From positions 18,456,001 through 18,520,000 of the forward strand of contig NC_079888.1 of NCBI RefSeq assembly GCF_029227915.1: DNA of 64,000 nucleotides, read 5' to 3'. The translations under genes and the position numbers were made by a program. How positions within the stretch are numbered: the stretch's first letter is position 1; each line of letters starts with the position of its first letter. Origin of the DNA: Hydractinia symbiolongicarpus. Lineage: Eukaryota; Cnidaria; Hydrozoa; Anthoathecata; Hydractiniidae. This document shows positions 11,101-19,467 of the stretch, piece by piece. The notes under the pieces were generated by a model, which ran no database searches, was not told the origin of the DNA, and saw only the letters and a list, made by a program, of their open reading frames with translations.

Positions 11101-12288
11101 AGGTCTCTAACTTGCTGTCTAAAAAGCCTCGGTTTCGCTAGCAAATCTGCGTTTTTAACCGCCCGCAAGCTTGGCGATATAAGCATGAAAGCATCCTTTT
11201 GCATTTGGATTGCACGAGACTCACCACATTGGTCACAAGATCTTACGCACTGCAGTCCGCCAACATTGCCACGACCAAAGGATAGTATACCTCATGAAAA
11301 ATCCTCGTCTGTTACCAAATCCATTAAAAGTCCATCTTCGGCCATCTCTGACATGCCAAAACCCACGGAACACCATAACCTTAGCCAGGAACTTAAACAA
11401 AAGGTGAGCATCGTTCACGCTGGTTTGATAAACAAGGGGAACATATGCTACGCAAACTCCATTTTGCAAGCATTACCGGTTCTTCCAAGACTTTGGTCTC
11501 AATTACCATCAGAGTCCTCTTTGTCATCTCCTCTAGTAAAGTCTATAGTCCTAAATATGTCACTACTGAATCGTTCTCGTTCACCAATTGATCCTTCCAA
11601 TTTCTTACGAGCACTGCAAAACAGAATGCATGCTCTTAACAATAACGCGTTTTATCACAATCACCAACAAGATGTGCCCGAGATCCTTCAAGTTGTTTTT
11701 GACGAAATTATTGGATCTTCCCCTTTGGTTGACAATCTACTGTCTGTAACTGTGACCACAACAACGTCATGCAACTCCTGTTGTTTCTCCACTTCCAGGG
11801 AGCAAAAGGATTCAATTTTAATTTTACCAACGTGTAAGTCAATAGCAGACTCTTTTAACAAATTTTTACAACCTCAAGAACTTCTAGGTGACAACAAGTG
11901 GTTCTGCCCCCAGTGTTCATCGCATCAAGAGGCCACAATTGTAACTCAGATTTCTAATTGCGGCGACTTCCTTGTTGTACAATTGTTAAGATACACATCA
12001 GTAAATGGGTCTTCTTTTAAAGACAACAAGTTAGTCAATTGCTTGCCTAAAAAACATCATGTCTTAAAGGTAGCATCTCACCCAACTGACGATGTGTCTT
12101 TCAACAACAAGTATAACTTGGTTGCTACCATTAACCACTCAGGTACATTAAAAGCAGATCATTACTGGGCCTTCATTAAGGACCAACAAAACACCTGGTT
12201 CAAATGCAACGATCGCTGTATTTCTCAAGTAGACACATTCCACTTGAATAATTCTTCGTCATACATACTTTTCTTTTCCAGAAGTTAG
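8167..12288 (+). CDS. Non-LTR retrotransposon polyprotein: reverse transcriptase, restriction-like endonuclease and ubiquitin-specific protease (copy 1)
   Basis: This is one 1373-residue ORF. Residues from about 215 hold the RT, with SSPGINGIPYKVYKK, DFRPIALLN and the catalytic FMDD at about 463-466 (FxDD replaces the usual YADD). Around residues 800-830 a CALC...H...C cluster is the CCHC finger typical of R2/NeSL-type elements. The endonuclease follows, with PD at about 914-915, then ELTCPCE, a K..KY pair and EVGARGY. The tail is a full USP: cysteine box GNICYANSILQ with Cys about 1094, two CxxC zinc pairs, His about 1332 in ADHYWAF and Asp about 1349 in CNDR. The first roughly 65 residues do not match copy 2, so the true element probably starts near 8370 and is 5'-truncated. 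The GHY to DHY change may weaken the protease. Confidence 0.9.
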   Translation: MCWVFQVLSSTKTHKIRKTLFFRKKYAIYPTLCQRRGDSYQPKIWHRDPGDVVVSACTVHRPSCKRHSVHKGGRKLSGKSRRTIQSINLIKEKNSLTSQIQSSCYLSQRKELHQLLTDVKGRITLLRRAERSRKKRHQFKKAQTAFKNNPYKAGKDLLDPKCKSVLRVEQETLDNFKLESVKDKLYDVPLGNLDGLSSTPPLLKSFPVSLFKYEDFMKVLGTRRNGSSPGINGIPYKVYKKCNKVNTVLFNVFKSCFKNCVVPIQWRCAREVYIPKSKTPMESNIKDFRPIALLNVEGKLLFSLVSRRLEAHIIHNNKFINTSVQKGCMEKVPGCWEHMSMVWSALKEARANKSHLANIWLDIANAYPSIPHKLIFFALERYGVPQSWILFIKSYYVGLYSKSFSLSAPSNWHKHMRGIFAGCTLSIILFLAGINIILEYTIAAPAPNYITSKNVPLPLVRAFMDDINLMSSSVCGAQSLLSRCVTALKWAAMSFCPRKSRSIILIKGRSVNSTPFSVSHISSQTDFSSFIPSIHSSPVRFLGRIIDGTISDAKAIDELDNKLITGLTIINGSCFKGTQKLWILQNLLIPRIQWPILIYEVPISRATRLEQKISTFIRKWLSLHNSTSNICLYSSCSPCPMPIKSLTSLLTCSKISGHLLLRDSKDPLVSNSAPTLKVGMWKVDNAVRTAEAEVKIKSVVGTPQYGKAGLGINKSFKIPISKQCYAYRKLISNTAKDIDEEGNMGRALQSQVQGQWTRWENYTKNDLSWKSIFAMSPHLLSFCLASTYDVLPSPSNLKRWNVCTESACALCSKQVCTTAHVLGACKVALSQGRFTFRHDAVLRGLLLSLQRFSSEVVPETKKHLKVSFVKAGSYSSAKRSKPTGLFHHASDWVLADLNEGFVFPGHIAITSLRPDIVIYSNCSKRIIIIELTCPCEENMGSWHSTKLSKYFPLVEVIRSNGWFPHLFAVEVGARGYSSRSLTCCLKSLGFASKSAFLTARKLGDISMKASFCIWIARDSPHWSQDLTHCSPPTLPRPKDSIPHEKSSSVTKSIKSPSSAISDMPKPTEHHNLSQELKQKVSIVHAGLINKGNICYANSILQALPVLPRLWSQLPSESSLSSPLVKSIVLNMSLLNRSRSPIDPSNFLRALQNRMHALNNNAFYHNHQQDVPEILQVVFDEIIGSSPLVDNLLSVTVTTTTSCNSCCFSTSREQKDSILILPTCKSIADSFNKFLQPQELLGDNKWFCPQCSSHQEATIVTQISNCGDFLVVQLLRYTSVNGSSFKDNKLVNCLPKKHHVLKVASHPTDDVSFNNKYNLVATINHSGTLKADHYWAFIKDQQNTWFKCNDRCISQVDTFHLNNSSSYILFFSRS

Positions 12289-12790
12289 CTTATTTGTATG
12301 TCACACAACAAATGGGGGAGGGAATCCATGACCCTAGCGGTTTTATTTACCCCAGCTGATTTATGTTGGTCAGTGCACCGTGAAACCGGATTTTGCTCAC
12401 TCCTCTCTTTGTATAGAGACAATGTAAGAAGCACAGCAAGGGGGCTTGATATCATATCTTGTCTTTGGGTTTAACGATCCCACTTATTACCCCAGTCCAG
12501 TAGGGAGGCAGAGTTTGCTCACTTTGCTTTCAGGATTGACAATCCTGCTGCCCTTAGTCATTTTAGAAGAAGCTTTGCAAGGGGGTTACATTTTCTTATC
12601 TGGTCTTCGTGGTGTTACGCCCACGCATATTACCCCAGTTATGACAGGCTGGTACTGTCATTAGGCAGGTCCACAGCAACAATTATCTGTGTAAGGCTGA
12701 GTGTTGGAGCTCCATAACACATGTGGAAAGCTACAGCCAGGGTCACAAGTCCTGGCGCGCAGATAGTTGTTTGCTTCTTAAACACATTCT
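12289..12790 (+). other. 3' UTR of USP retrotransposon copy 1, with repeated modules
   Basis: After the stop there are three modules each carrying TTACCCCAG (12347, 12487 and 12630), separated by AGCAAGGGGG-like and TTGTCTTTGGG-like blocks. A final block contains AAGGCTGAGTGTTGG and AACACATGTGGAAAGCTACA. Copy 2 has the same blocks in the same order but only two TTACCCCAG modules. Such conserved 3' ends are normally what the RT recognises to prime reverse transcription. That role is inferred from the family. Confidence 0.75.
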
Positions 12791-13650
12791 CTAAAGAATA
12801 ATTTTAAATTTATCCGTTTAAGGATATTCACGTTATGATAAGTTTTATTTGTCTTATTTGTACCTATTCAATTCATTTTGAATTGCTTTAATATTTATTT
12901 TTTAGTGTTGTGTTCTGTCGCTGTTGTATTTTTCTGCCTTTTACGGTCAATGTTTTTAGGAAATCCTTGCAAAAAGGGGGATTTTGCTTTTTTGAAAAAT
13001 CTCTAGAGGGTTGCAACCTCAAACTATAGTAGAACCAGCTGTCATTAGACAAGAAATATCATTACAGCTAGCTGTTTTGTCACCTCATCATCAACTTAAG
13101 TTAAAGTCTTTGTTTAGCGCTAAAAAAGAGTGGATAAAGTTGGAAAAGTGGTGCACGGCAATACAATGTAATATGATCCCTTTTTTGTTCAAATAAGTAG
13201 TATCTATAGCTATAATAGATCCAGACTGTTGGCATCAAATGATTTGTTGTTATGGTTTTCGTTACAGAATTACGGAAACACCGTGTTTATCACGTCCTCG
13301 ATAGCCCAAAATGGAGACACAGTTCCGAGTACGGATAAAAATAAAAATGGCAGAACAATCGAGACAGCGTTGCTATATACAAACGCACGCTGTTAATATA
13401 ATTCTTTTTGAGCGGGACGGCAGATCAAAACCAGCTAAGTGATTCTTCTTTTTTATTGGGAATATCCCTGTTTAATTCCTCAAACTTTGAAGGTGCCTGT
13501 CTTTTTTGAATTGTCGTAAATATTTAGTTACGTGTTATTCTCGTTGTTTTTATCATCTGTTGTTTATATTGTTATTGTTGTGTGTTCTTTTTGTGTGTGT
13601 GAAGTTTGTCTTTTTTTCCCTTCAAAGTTCTTTTTAACTAACAACTGGGT
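12791..13650. other. Spacer between the retrotransposon and the PHD ORF
   Basis: No supported gene. Reading frames here are short. The 13440-13640 part is T-rich and may be the 5' leader or promoter of the ORF starting at 13651. No terminal inverted repeat was found. Confidence 0.45.
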
Positions 13651-16600
13651 ATGGGATCTCAACAGAAGGAATACTTGAGTTCCATTGGGTGGGAGGATTC
13701 CTGGATTTTTAAGGAAAATTTTCCTTCTGTAACTAGGGTGGGGGATCCAAAAAAAATTACAAATGGTGTAATTTTTGCTTTACTTAATAAATTTAGCCAG
13801 AGTTTTTTAGTTTTGTATAGTTTTGTACAGCTTTTGCTCCCAGTAGGTTTTGATTTGCCTCCTTTTAATACATTTAAAAATTTGGCTAAGATGTGTAGAA
13901 AAAACATGTTAAAAAAAGATTCAAAAATCAGAAACAAAGATTTGCCTTTTTTCCCGACCGTACAACTGTCGCGCGCGCCAAATCCACCATCTCCCGATCC
14001 CTTCGCTACTGAAAGAATCAGATATGAAACAAGGCTTCAAGATTTTTTAAATAGGAATCAGCAGTTATCTGCTGAAAATGGCCAGTTGGTGGAAAAAATT
14101 GATGACTTAACGTCTCGGTTAAGTAAACTTGAAGCTGAGTTTCAGACTTTGCGGGATAGGAATGAGACCTTGCAGTCTCATTTAGGCCAGGTTAGTGGCA
14201 CTTTGAAGGGTAAGGACGTGTATCTCACGGAAATTTCTAATAAGTTAGCATCCACGCAAAAAAAGTTCGCGACAGCCTCAAAAACTATCAAGGGTCTACG
14301 TCAGTCTACTTTTCAGGCTAAAGCTTCTTTGTGTCGTTGTAGTGGGAGAGATGACCACGATCTCATTTTTGTTAAGTCGTATGAGGCCGAAAATTCCTCC
14401 ATATTTGAAGGTATTTTTATAACAAAAGATGGAGGTCCCCTTAAACATAAGACTACTTTTGTCAACTTAGGCAGGCGTGGTAAGTCCAACTCAGAATTGT
14501 CACAACGCGAGCTGCGTAGGAGATCCAACCTGTGCATGCGCGTGCTTAGTTTCGTTTCAGGTGATGGGAAGGTGGAAGAAGTTTCGATGCTTTTGATGAA
14601 TCTGCTGCAGAAGATCCCGTCTCTTGCACATATAGCTGCAGAGATGTCAGGTATTATCAAACCTCTGTCTCCCTCTGATGCTGTCCAACTAAGGTGCCTT
14701 TTAAGGATGCCCACTGCTGCATTTCGTAGGTTAAGGTGTGTTTTAACAAATCTTGGTGCTCCTATTTTGCCATCTGAGCCCAAGATGAGAGTTGAGCAAG
14801 TGAAGCTGACAAAACATGCAAATGAGAACACTGTTTCTGTGAAGCTAGTTGATCTCTTTGCTAGTGCGGATGATTCTTCCTGCTCGCCTACTCCTGTACT
14901 AAGGGTCACTGACTTGAAACAATATGTTACTGATGTTTTTGTAGATCTTAAGACACGTAATCATGTGCGTTTTGATGACTTTGGTGGAGATATTTGGATT
15001 GTTTTTGGAGGGGACAAAGGTGGTAAGCACATGAAATTTTACTTTGAATTTGTTAATAGTGTTTCTTCTGGTTCTGTTTATGATGTACATATGTTTTGTT
15101 TGTATCAGGCTTCAGATTGTCGTCAGAACATGGCCCGTGTTCTACGACCCTTTCGTGATGTGATTATAGAAATGCAGCAGTCAGAATTCCGTATGGATAG
15201 GCATAAGGTTAAGGTTTTTCTTGGAGGTGATTTTCATTTCATCGATGATGTTCTTGGTCACCAGGGTTCGTCTGCTTCGTACCCTAGTGTAAAGGACTAT
15301 GTTGAATTAACTCACCTTCAAAACCACCGTGGGTTACCTCACACGCCTTTTCATTGTGACATAGCTCGTAGAACTGTTAAAGATCTTGAGGCTAGTTACT
15401 TTGAAAACTTGGCCGAGGATCGCACTGGTGGTTTAAGAAAAACTGGTAAGTATCATGAATCTATTGTGGGTGATGTCATTTTTCCTATTACGGATCTAAG
15501 CAGAGTCGTTCCACCCGTTTTGCATATTGTATTAGGCATCACCCTTAAGCTGTATGAGCTGTTGTTGAAGTGTGTGCGCAGGTTGGATGCATGCGACGAT
15601 ATGCCCAGCGATAGGTCCGATAATATTGAATGGGTGACGAAAAGCGTAGAGCTGCGGGAGAGCGAACAATCCTTAAGGCAATTAGGGGGTGAATACGTAG
15701 ACCTGGCCAATTTGACAGACAGGTTAAGTGCAGGGCTAAGACATGATTTTGGTGAACTTGAAAACATCTCTAAAAACTCCTCAGGAAAAAAAAGGTTTGC
15801 AGTAAATAAAGATTTTGGATCGTGCGCTGCAGAGGTTTGCTTAATAACAAGGTTTGATACTGATGTTAATTGGGTATTATGTGACACATGTGAAAAATGG
15901 TCACATCAAGTTTGTGAATTGTTTGGGGAATCTGAAGAGATAACTCTTGAGAGATTTACGTGCCTAAAATGTTCAGGAATAGGTCGATTAGATCTTCATC
16001 CACATTTGGAAAAGAGAATTGATGATCTAAGGGAACGCCGTGTTACTCTTGACGATTCCATTTTAGAATTGGAACTTAGGTGTAAGGTCCTTCAGACTAA
16101 GTGTGAAGAAACCATGGGACATCGGGAGAAGCAACTTCTCCAATGCCTTGATGACATCAAGGTTGCACGACAAGCATACCATGGTAATGTATTTGTTGGC
16201 AATCATTGCAAAGTTGTTCTGAGAAATCATGCTCGACTTTGTGAGGTGATTGCTGACAATGCAGATCTTCACGAACGATTTCTCTGTGTGTTTGGTTTAT
16301 TTAATCAGATTCAACCACTTCTTTTTTGTAAACGATTTTTAACCGATCCCGAAATAGATGCCTTAGAGAGATTTTGTAATTCATTTGGTGAGGCCTTTCC
16401 AAAACACTTTCCTGAGGAGACTATTACACGCAAACTACATGAGTTAGTTTTTGATGTGCCACGATTTGCAAAAATGCATCGGACTTTAGGACTTTTGAGT
16501 GAAGAGGAGGGTGAGAGCTTGCACAACTCAGTCAATAAGGAAGTAAGACAGTTGTACGGGGTTCGAGATCAGGACCTGAAGCTAACGTTGTTACTGCAAC

Positions 16601-16734
16601 GTCAGGAATTGTGGAGCAAGGCCAATAGGAAGCTTCAGATAGGGGTAGAGCGTGTGTGTGTTCCTTGCAAGGGGAACGGACAGAAAAGTTTTTATAGGAA
16701 GGGTAAGTGTCCTTGTTGTGGCCACTGTAAATAA
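13651..16734 (+). CDS. 1027-aa coiled-coil/PHD-finger protein, possible domesticated or transposon-borne DDE enzyme
   Basis: This is an intact single-exon ORF starting at an ATG in a T-rich leader. Residues about 125-215 are coiled coil (ETRLQDFLNRNQQLSAENG). About 505-560 contain VKVFLGGDFHFIDDVLGHQG, with an acidic residue in a position reminiscent of a DDE transposase. About 735-790 form a PHD-type zinc finger (VLCDTCEKWSHQVC, then FTCLKC), which usually reads histone tails. Near 950-975 lies GLLSEEEGESLHNSVNKEV, resembling the Glu-containing block of KDZ-like transposases. The C-terminus is a CxxC/CPCCGHC zinc ribbon. No terminal inverted repeats were seen, so transposase identity is inference. 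The protein family is repeated in cnidarian-type genomes as far as I recall, but I cannot name it. Confidence 0.75.
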   Translation: MGSQQKEYLSSIGWEDSWIFKENFPSVTRVGDPKKITNGVIFALLNKFSQSFLVLYSFVQLLLPVGFDLPPFNTFKNLAKMCRKNMLKKDSKIRNKDLPFFPTVQLSRAPNPPSPDPFATERIRYETRLQDFLNRNQQLSAENGQLVEKIDDLTSRLSKLEAEFQTLRDRNETLQSHLGQVSGTLKGKDVYLTEISNKLASTQKKFATASKTIKGLRQSTFQAKASLCRCSGRDDHDLIFVKSYEAENSSIFEGIFITKDGGPLKHKTTFVNLGRRGKSNSELSQRELRRRSNLCMRVLSFVSGDGKVEEVSMLLMNLLQKIPSLAHIAAEMSGIIKPLSPSDAVQLRCLLRMPTAAFRRLRCVLTNLGAPILPSEPKMRVEQVKLTKHANENTVSVKLVDLFASADDSSCSPTPVLRVTDLKQYVTDVFVDLKTRNHVRFDDFGGDIWIVFGGDKGGKHMKFYFEFVNSVSSGSVYDVHMFCLYQASDCRQNMARVLRPFRDVIIEMQQSEFRMDRHKVKVFLGGDFHFIDDVLGHQGSSASYPSVKDYVELTHLQNHRGLPHTPFHCDIARRTVKDLEASYFENLAEDRTGGLRKTGKYHESIVGDVIFPITDLSRVVPPVLHIVLGITLKLYELLLKCVRRLDACDDMPSDRSDNIEWVTKSVELRESEQSLRQLGGEYVDLANLTDRLSAGLRHDFGELENISKNSSGKKRFAVNKDFGSCAAEVCLITRFDTDVNWVLCDTCEKWSHQVCELFGESEEITLERFTCLKCSGIGRLDLHPHLEKRIDDLRERRVTLDDSILELELRCKVLQTKCEETMGHREKQLLQCLDDIKVARQAYHGNVFVGNHCKVVLRNHARLCEVIADNADLHERFLCVFGLFNQIQPLLFCKRFLTDPEIDALERFCNSFGEAFPKHFPEETITRKLHELVFDVPRFAKMHRTLGLLSEEEGESLHNSVNKEVRQLYGVRDQDLKLTLLLQRQELWSKANRKLQIGVERVCVPCKGNGQKSFYRKGKCPCCGHCK

Positions 16735-16738
16735 TAAA
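16733..16738 (+). promoter_or_regulatory. Polyadenylation signal overlapping the stop codon
   Basis: AATAAA at 16733-16738 overlaps the TAA stop at 16732-16734 of the PHD ORF. Whether it is used is unknown, since it would leave almost no 3' UTR. Confidence 0.4.
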
Positions 16739-16821
16739 TGTGTAAATTTATGTTCCTGTTTATATTTTATTTAAATGTATATACTATATATATATAAATT
16801 AAGAGAGTTAATATATATCTA

Positions 16822-17112
16822 TTTATATATCATGAAAGATAGTTACAATGATGTAGTTTTTATTCCCTTTAGTTCCAGTAAACAAGTTCAGTTCCTTTTC
16901 AAAGTTTAAAATTAGTATTACGATCAAAGTTTTCTACAAACAGTAAGTGATTTCTACGCTATTAATCCATCTGAAGATATATTTATTTTATATCATAAAA
17001 GATAGTTACAATGATGTAGATTGTATTCTCTTTAGTTCCAGTAAACAAGTTCAGTTCCTTTTACAAAGTTTAGAATTAGTATTATGATCATCAAAGTATT
17101 CTGCACAAGGTA
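16822..17112 (+). repeat. Tandem duplication in the region 3' of the PHD ORF
   Basis: A segment with GATAGTTACAATGATGTAG and CAGTAAACAAGTTCAGTTCC occurs twice, about 170 bp apart (starting near 16838 and 17003), with a few differences. Confidence 0.8.
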
Positions 17113-17349
17113 ACACTATAAATCCATTGGCTGGCTCACTGTTGCTTTTGTACTTGCAAATACTGTCTCTTTATAATCTAGAAATAATTAGACTCTTATT
17201 TTATATTTAGATTTCTGCATGGAAGACTTCGAAGATTAAATTATTACAATGTATATATATTTAGATTGTATAAATTAAAAAATATTTTATTTACAAAAAA
17301 GTTCTGTAAATTTTTGAAAAATTATATATTTTGTACACTATACAAGACT

Positions 17350-18030
17350 AGTACTTTTTCGGACAGTTTCGGACATGTTATATTTTTAACTTAAAAACGC
17401 CTCAGGATTAAAACAATTAGTTCTTTTCACCTGTTAAATTAAGCTTTTCAATTAAATTTGTATGAAAAATAGCGTTTTTCACGTATTTGGTCCCAAAACG
17501 TCAATTCGGACAGTTTTGGACGGATCATAATTTCATTAAAGGCACTCTAGACTGGAAACAATAAGCTTTCCAAACCCAGCAAACGAACTTATAACAGTAA
17601 CCGTGGTCCTAAATGGTTTTTTTCCTAAGATTTCTGATAATTGGCCCAAAAAGGCCCAAAATATCAATTTGGACACTTTCGGACACATCATAATTTCATT
17701 TAGTACACTTTAGAATGTCTCAGGGCTAGAAACGATAAGGATTCTCGCCAAATTGAACCGACCTTTAAGTTGAAATATGGCACTGTTAGCTGTTTTTCGT
17801 AAATTTAGCTTATTTGGCCCCAAAAAATACCTTTGGACGATTTCGGACAGTATAAAAATTTAATTACTTTTATCCTGAATATTCCCTCTAACCTATGGAT
17901 CGTAAAAAACATCTTATCCTGCCCTAATTTTCCAAATATTGTGGAAGAAGTCTCTTTAAGTTACGATTTTGGGGACGTTTTTTGACATTTTGGCCCAAAT
18001 TGAGCAATTTCGGACAAGTGTCCGAAAAAA
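17350..18030 (+). repeat. Degenerate satellite with roughly 160-170 bp period
   Basis: Units carry TTCGGACA followed by a T/A-rich block such as CATAATTTCATT, at about 17370, 17515, 17690, 17845 and 18010. TTGGCCC(C/A)AAA also recurs between them. The units have diverged by substitutions and small indels. No ORF is present. Confidence 0.6.
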
Positions 18031-18321
18031 AATTTTATTGCTAATATGGACAATTTATCCAAGATTAATATCCTTTTTACAGAATGTAAAAATCTTATTT
18101 CGTTCTTGAGATATCCTGTTTTTGCTGACGGGGTATATTGTTTTTTTTCCGCAGGCCATTTTTGTCCGCGCTGAAACAGCCGTGAGTTGGTCCTGTACCA
18201 ACTTAAGACGGGTTTGCATACAATTGTGCAAAGTTGGTCCTGGGCCGTCAATAGATGTGTCATCCCAACTGCGAACGCACCGACCTGTCTTCTGACGTGC
18301 CGTGCCGTCTTAAGATGGGTC

Positions 18322-18408
18322 ATTTCATTGCATAAAATCTCCGCCCGATCTAATACTGGATAAACGCCCTTTCAGGCCTTGAGGCTGAAAGTCATTACTG
18401 AGGACCTC
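18322..18408 (+). repeat. Left inverted terminal repeat of the DIRS element
   Basis: It matches the reverse complement of 22387-22473 with only one or two mismatches. The core is CGATCTAATACTGGATAAAC followed by CCCTTTCAGGCCTTGAGGC. Confidence 0.9.
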
Positions 18409-18571
18409 TTTCGCCAATTCACGCTAATTAAGATGGACGCTTCAAGTTTCTTTCATATTTTGAATTTTAAATCCACAAATATCTCTTCATTCATTCCGTG
18501 TTTGGTAAGAGATAGTACTATTTTGTTATCCTCGGCTATAAGAGGAATGCATATCGTCATAATTTCCGATT

Positions 18572-19467
18572 TTGATGATGTTTAAACGTTTGTATCATAG
18601 AATTGATCACGACAACACTGTGGATCCCGAGGTTCCGCCCGGTGATACCCAGAGAGATGAAGAGCATGTCGAGGAACCCTCTGCTAAAAGAGCACGGTTC
18701 GAGCTCGACGATGATTCCCATGATTCATGGGAGTTACCAGCTGCTTTGTGCGACTACGTCCACAAATACATGAAATCCCACATACCAGACAAGGATGTGA
18801 AGGAAAAAGTTCTTGCTCAAAACCCAGTGCCTTCAAATATACGGAAGGTACCAGAATTGGATTCCTACATAAAGATACTATTACAGGACAATTCTAAGTA
18901 TTCCACATTAAAGATGGAAAAAGCATTCAAAAATGTCCACCACAAATTGCATTTGGTTTTTGGACCGCTGTCCAAAATTTGGGCCATGATGGATTCAGAA
19001 AGAGAGCAGAATCCCAAAGACGAGGCTCTGAAAGAAGTGTCGAACTTATTTGAACAAACGATTCTTCTATTGGCTTAAACCCACAATTCTATGGCTTACC
19101 ACAGAAGGGAGAATGTGTTATCGACTTTGATTGATTCAACTACTAAAGTGAAGGATATCTTGAAAAACCAATCTAAAGAATTAGATGCGGCAGACAATGA
19201 TTGTTTGTTCGGTGACGCTTTTGAATCAAAAATGATCAAAGATAGCAAAGCCTTAAAAAAAAATCTGAAGGCATTTTCACCGGATTAAAATCACCACGGA
19301 CATCAACTTCTTCCTCCAGAGGAGCTTCATCATCATCAGGTTTCTCAGGCAATCGGCCCTTTCGGAAAGGCCCCCTGTTTCAAGGGCGAGGCAGGGGGAA
19401 CAACCTGTGGAAAGGAAGCAACCAAAACAGAGGTAAAACTACTTCCTTCAATTTCAGTACCTGTTGT
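18572..19467 (+). pseudogene. DIRS gag-like ORF, broken
   Basis: The frame encodes an acidic start, then an AKRARFELDDDS nuclear-signal-like patch, DKDVKEKVLAQNPVPSNI and MAYHRRENVLSTLID. The last parallels YERRRNVLMASSKMSK in the second DIRS copy at 51473. A stop near 19076 interrupts the frame. A run of nine A near 19257-19265 then shifts it, after which a Ser- and Gly/Arg-rich tail (GRGRGNNLWKGSNQNRG) continues in another frame. It would be the nucleic-acid-binding structural protein of the element. It runs into the pol frame at its 3' end. Confidence 0.8.

Noticed and set aside
14313-14909. Long minus-strand open frame (198 codons) opposite the PHD ORF
   Set aside because: It is antisense to a clearly structured protein and shows no domain, so it is a shadow frame.
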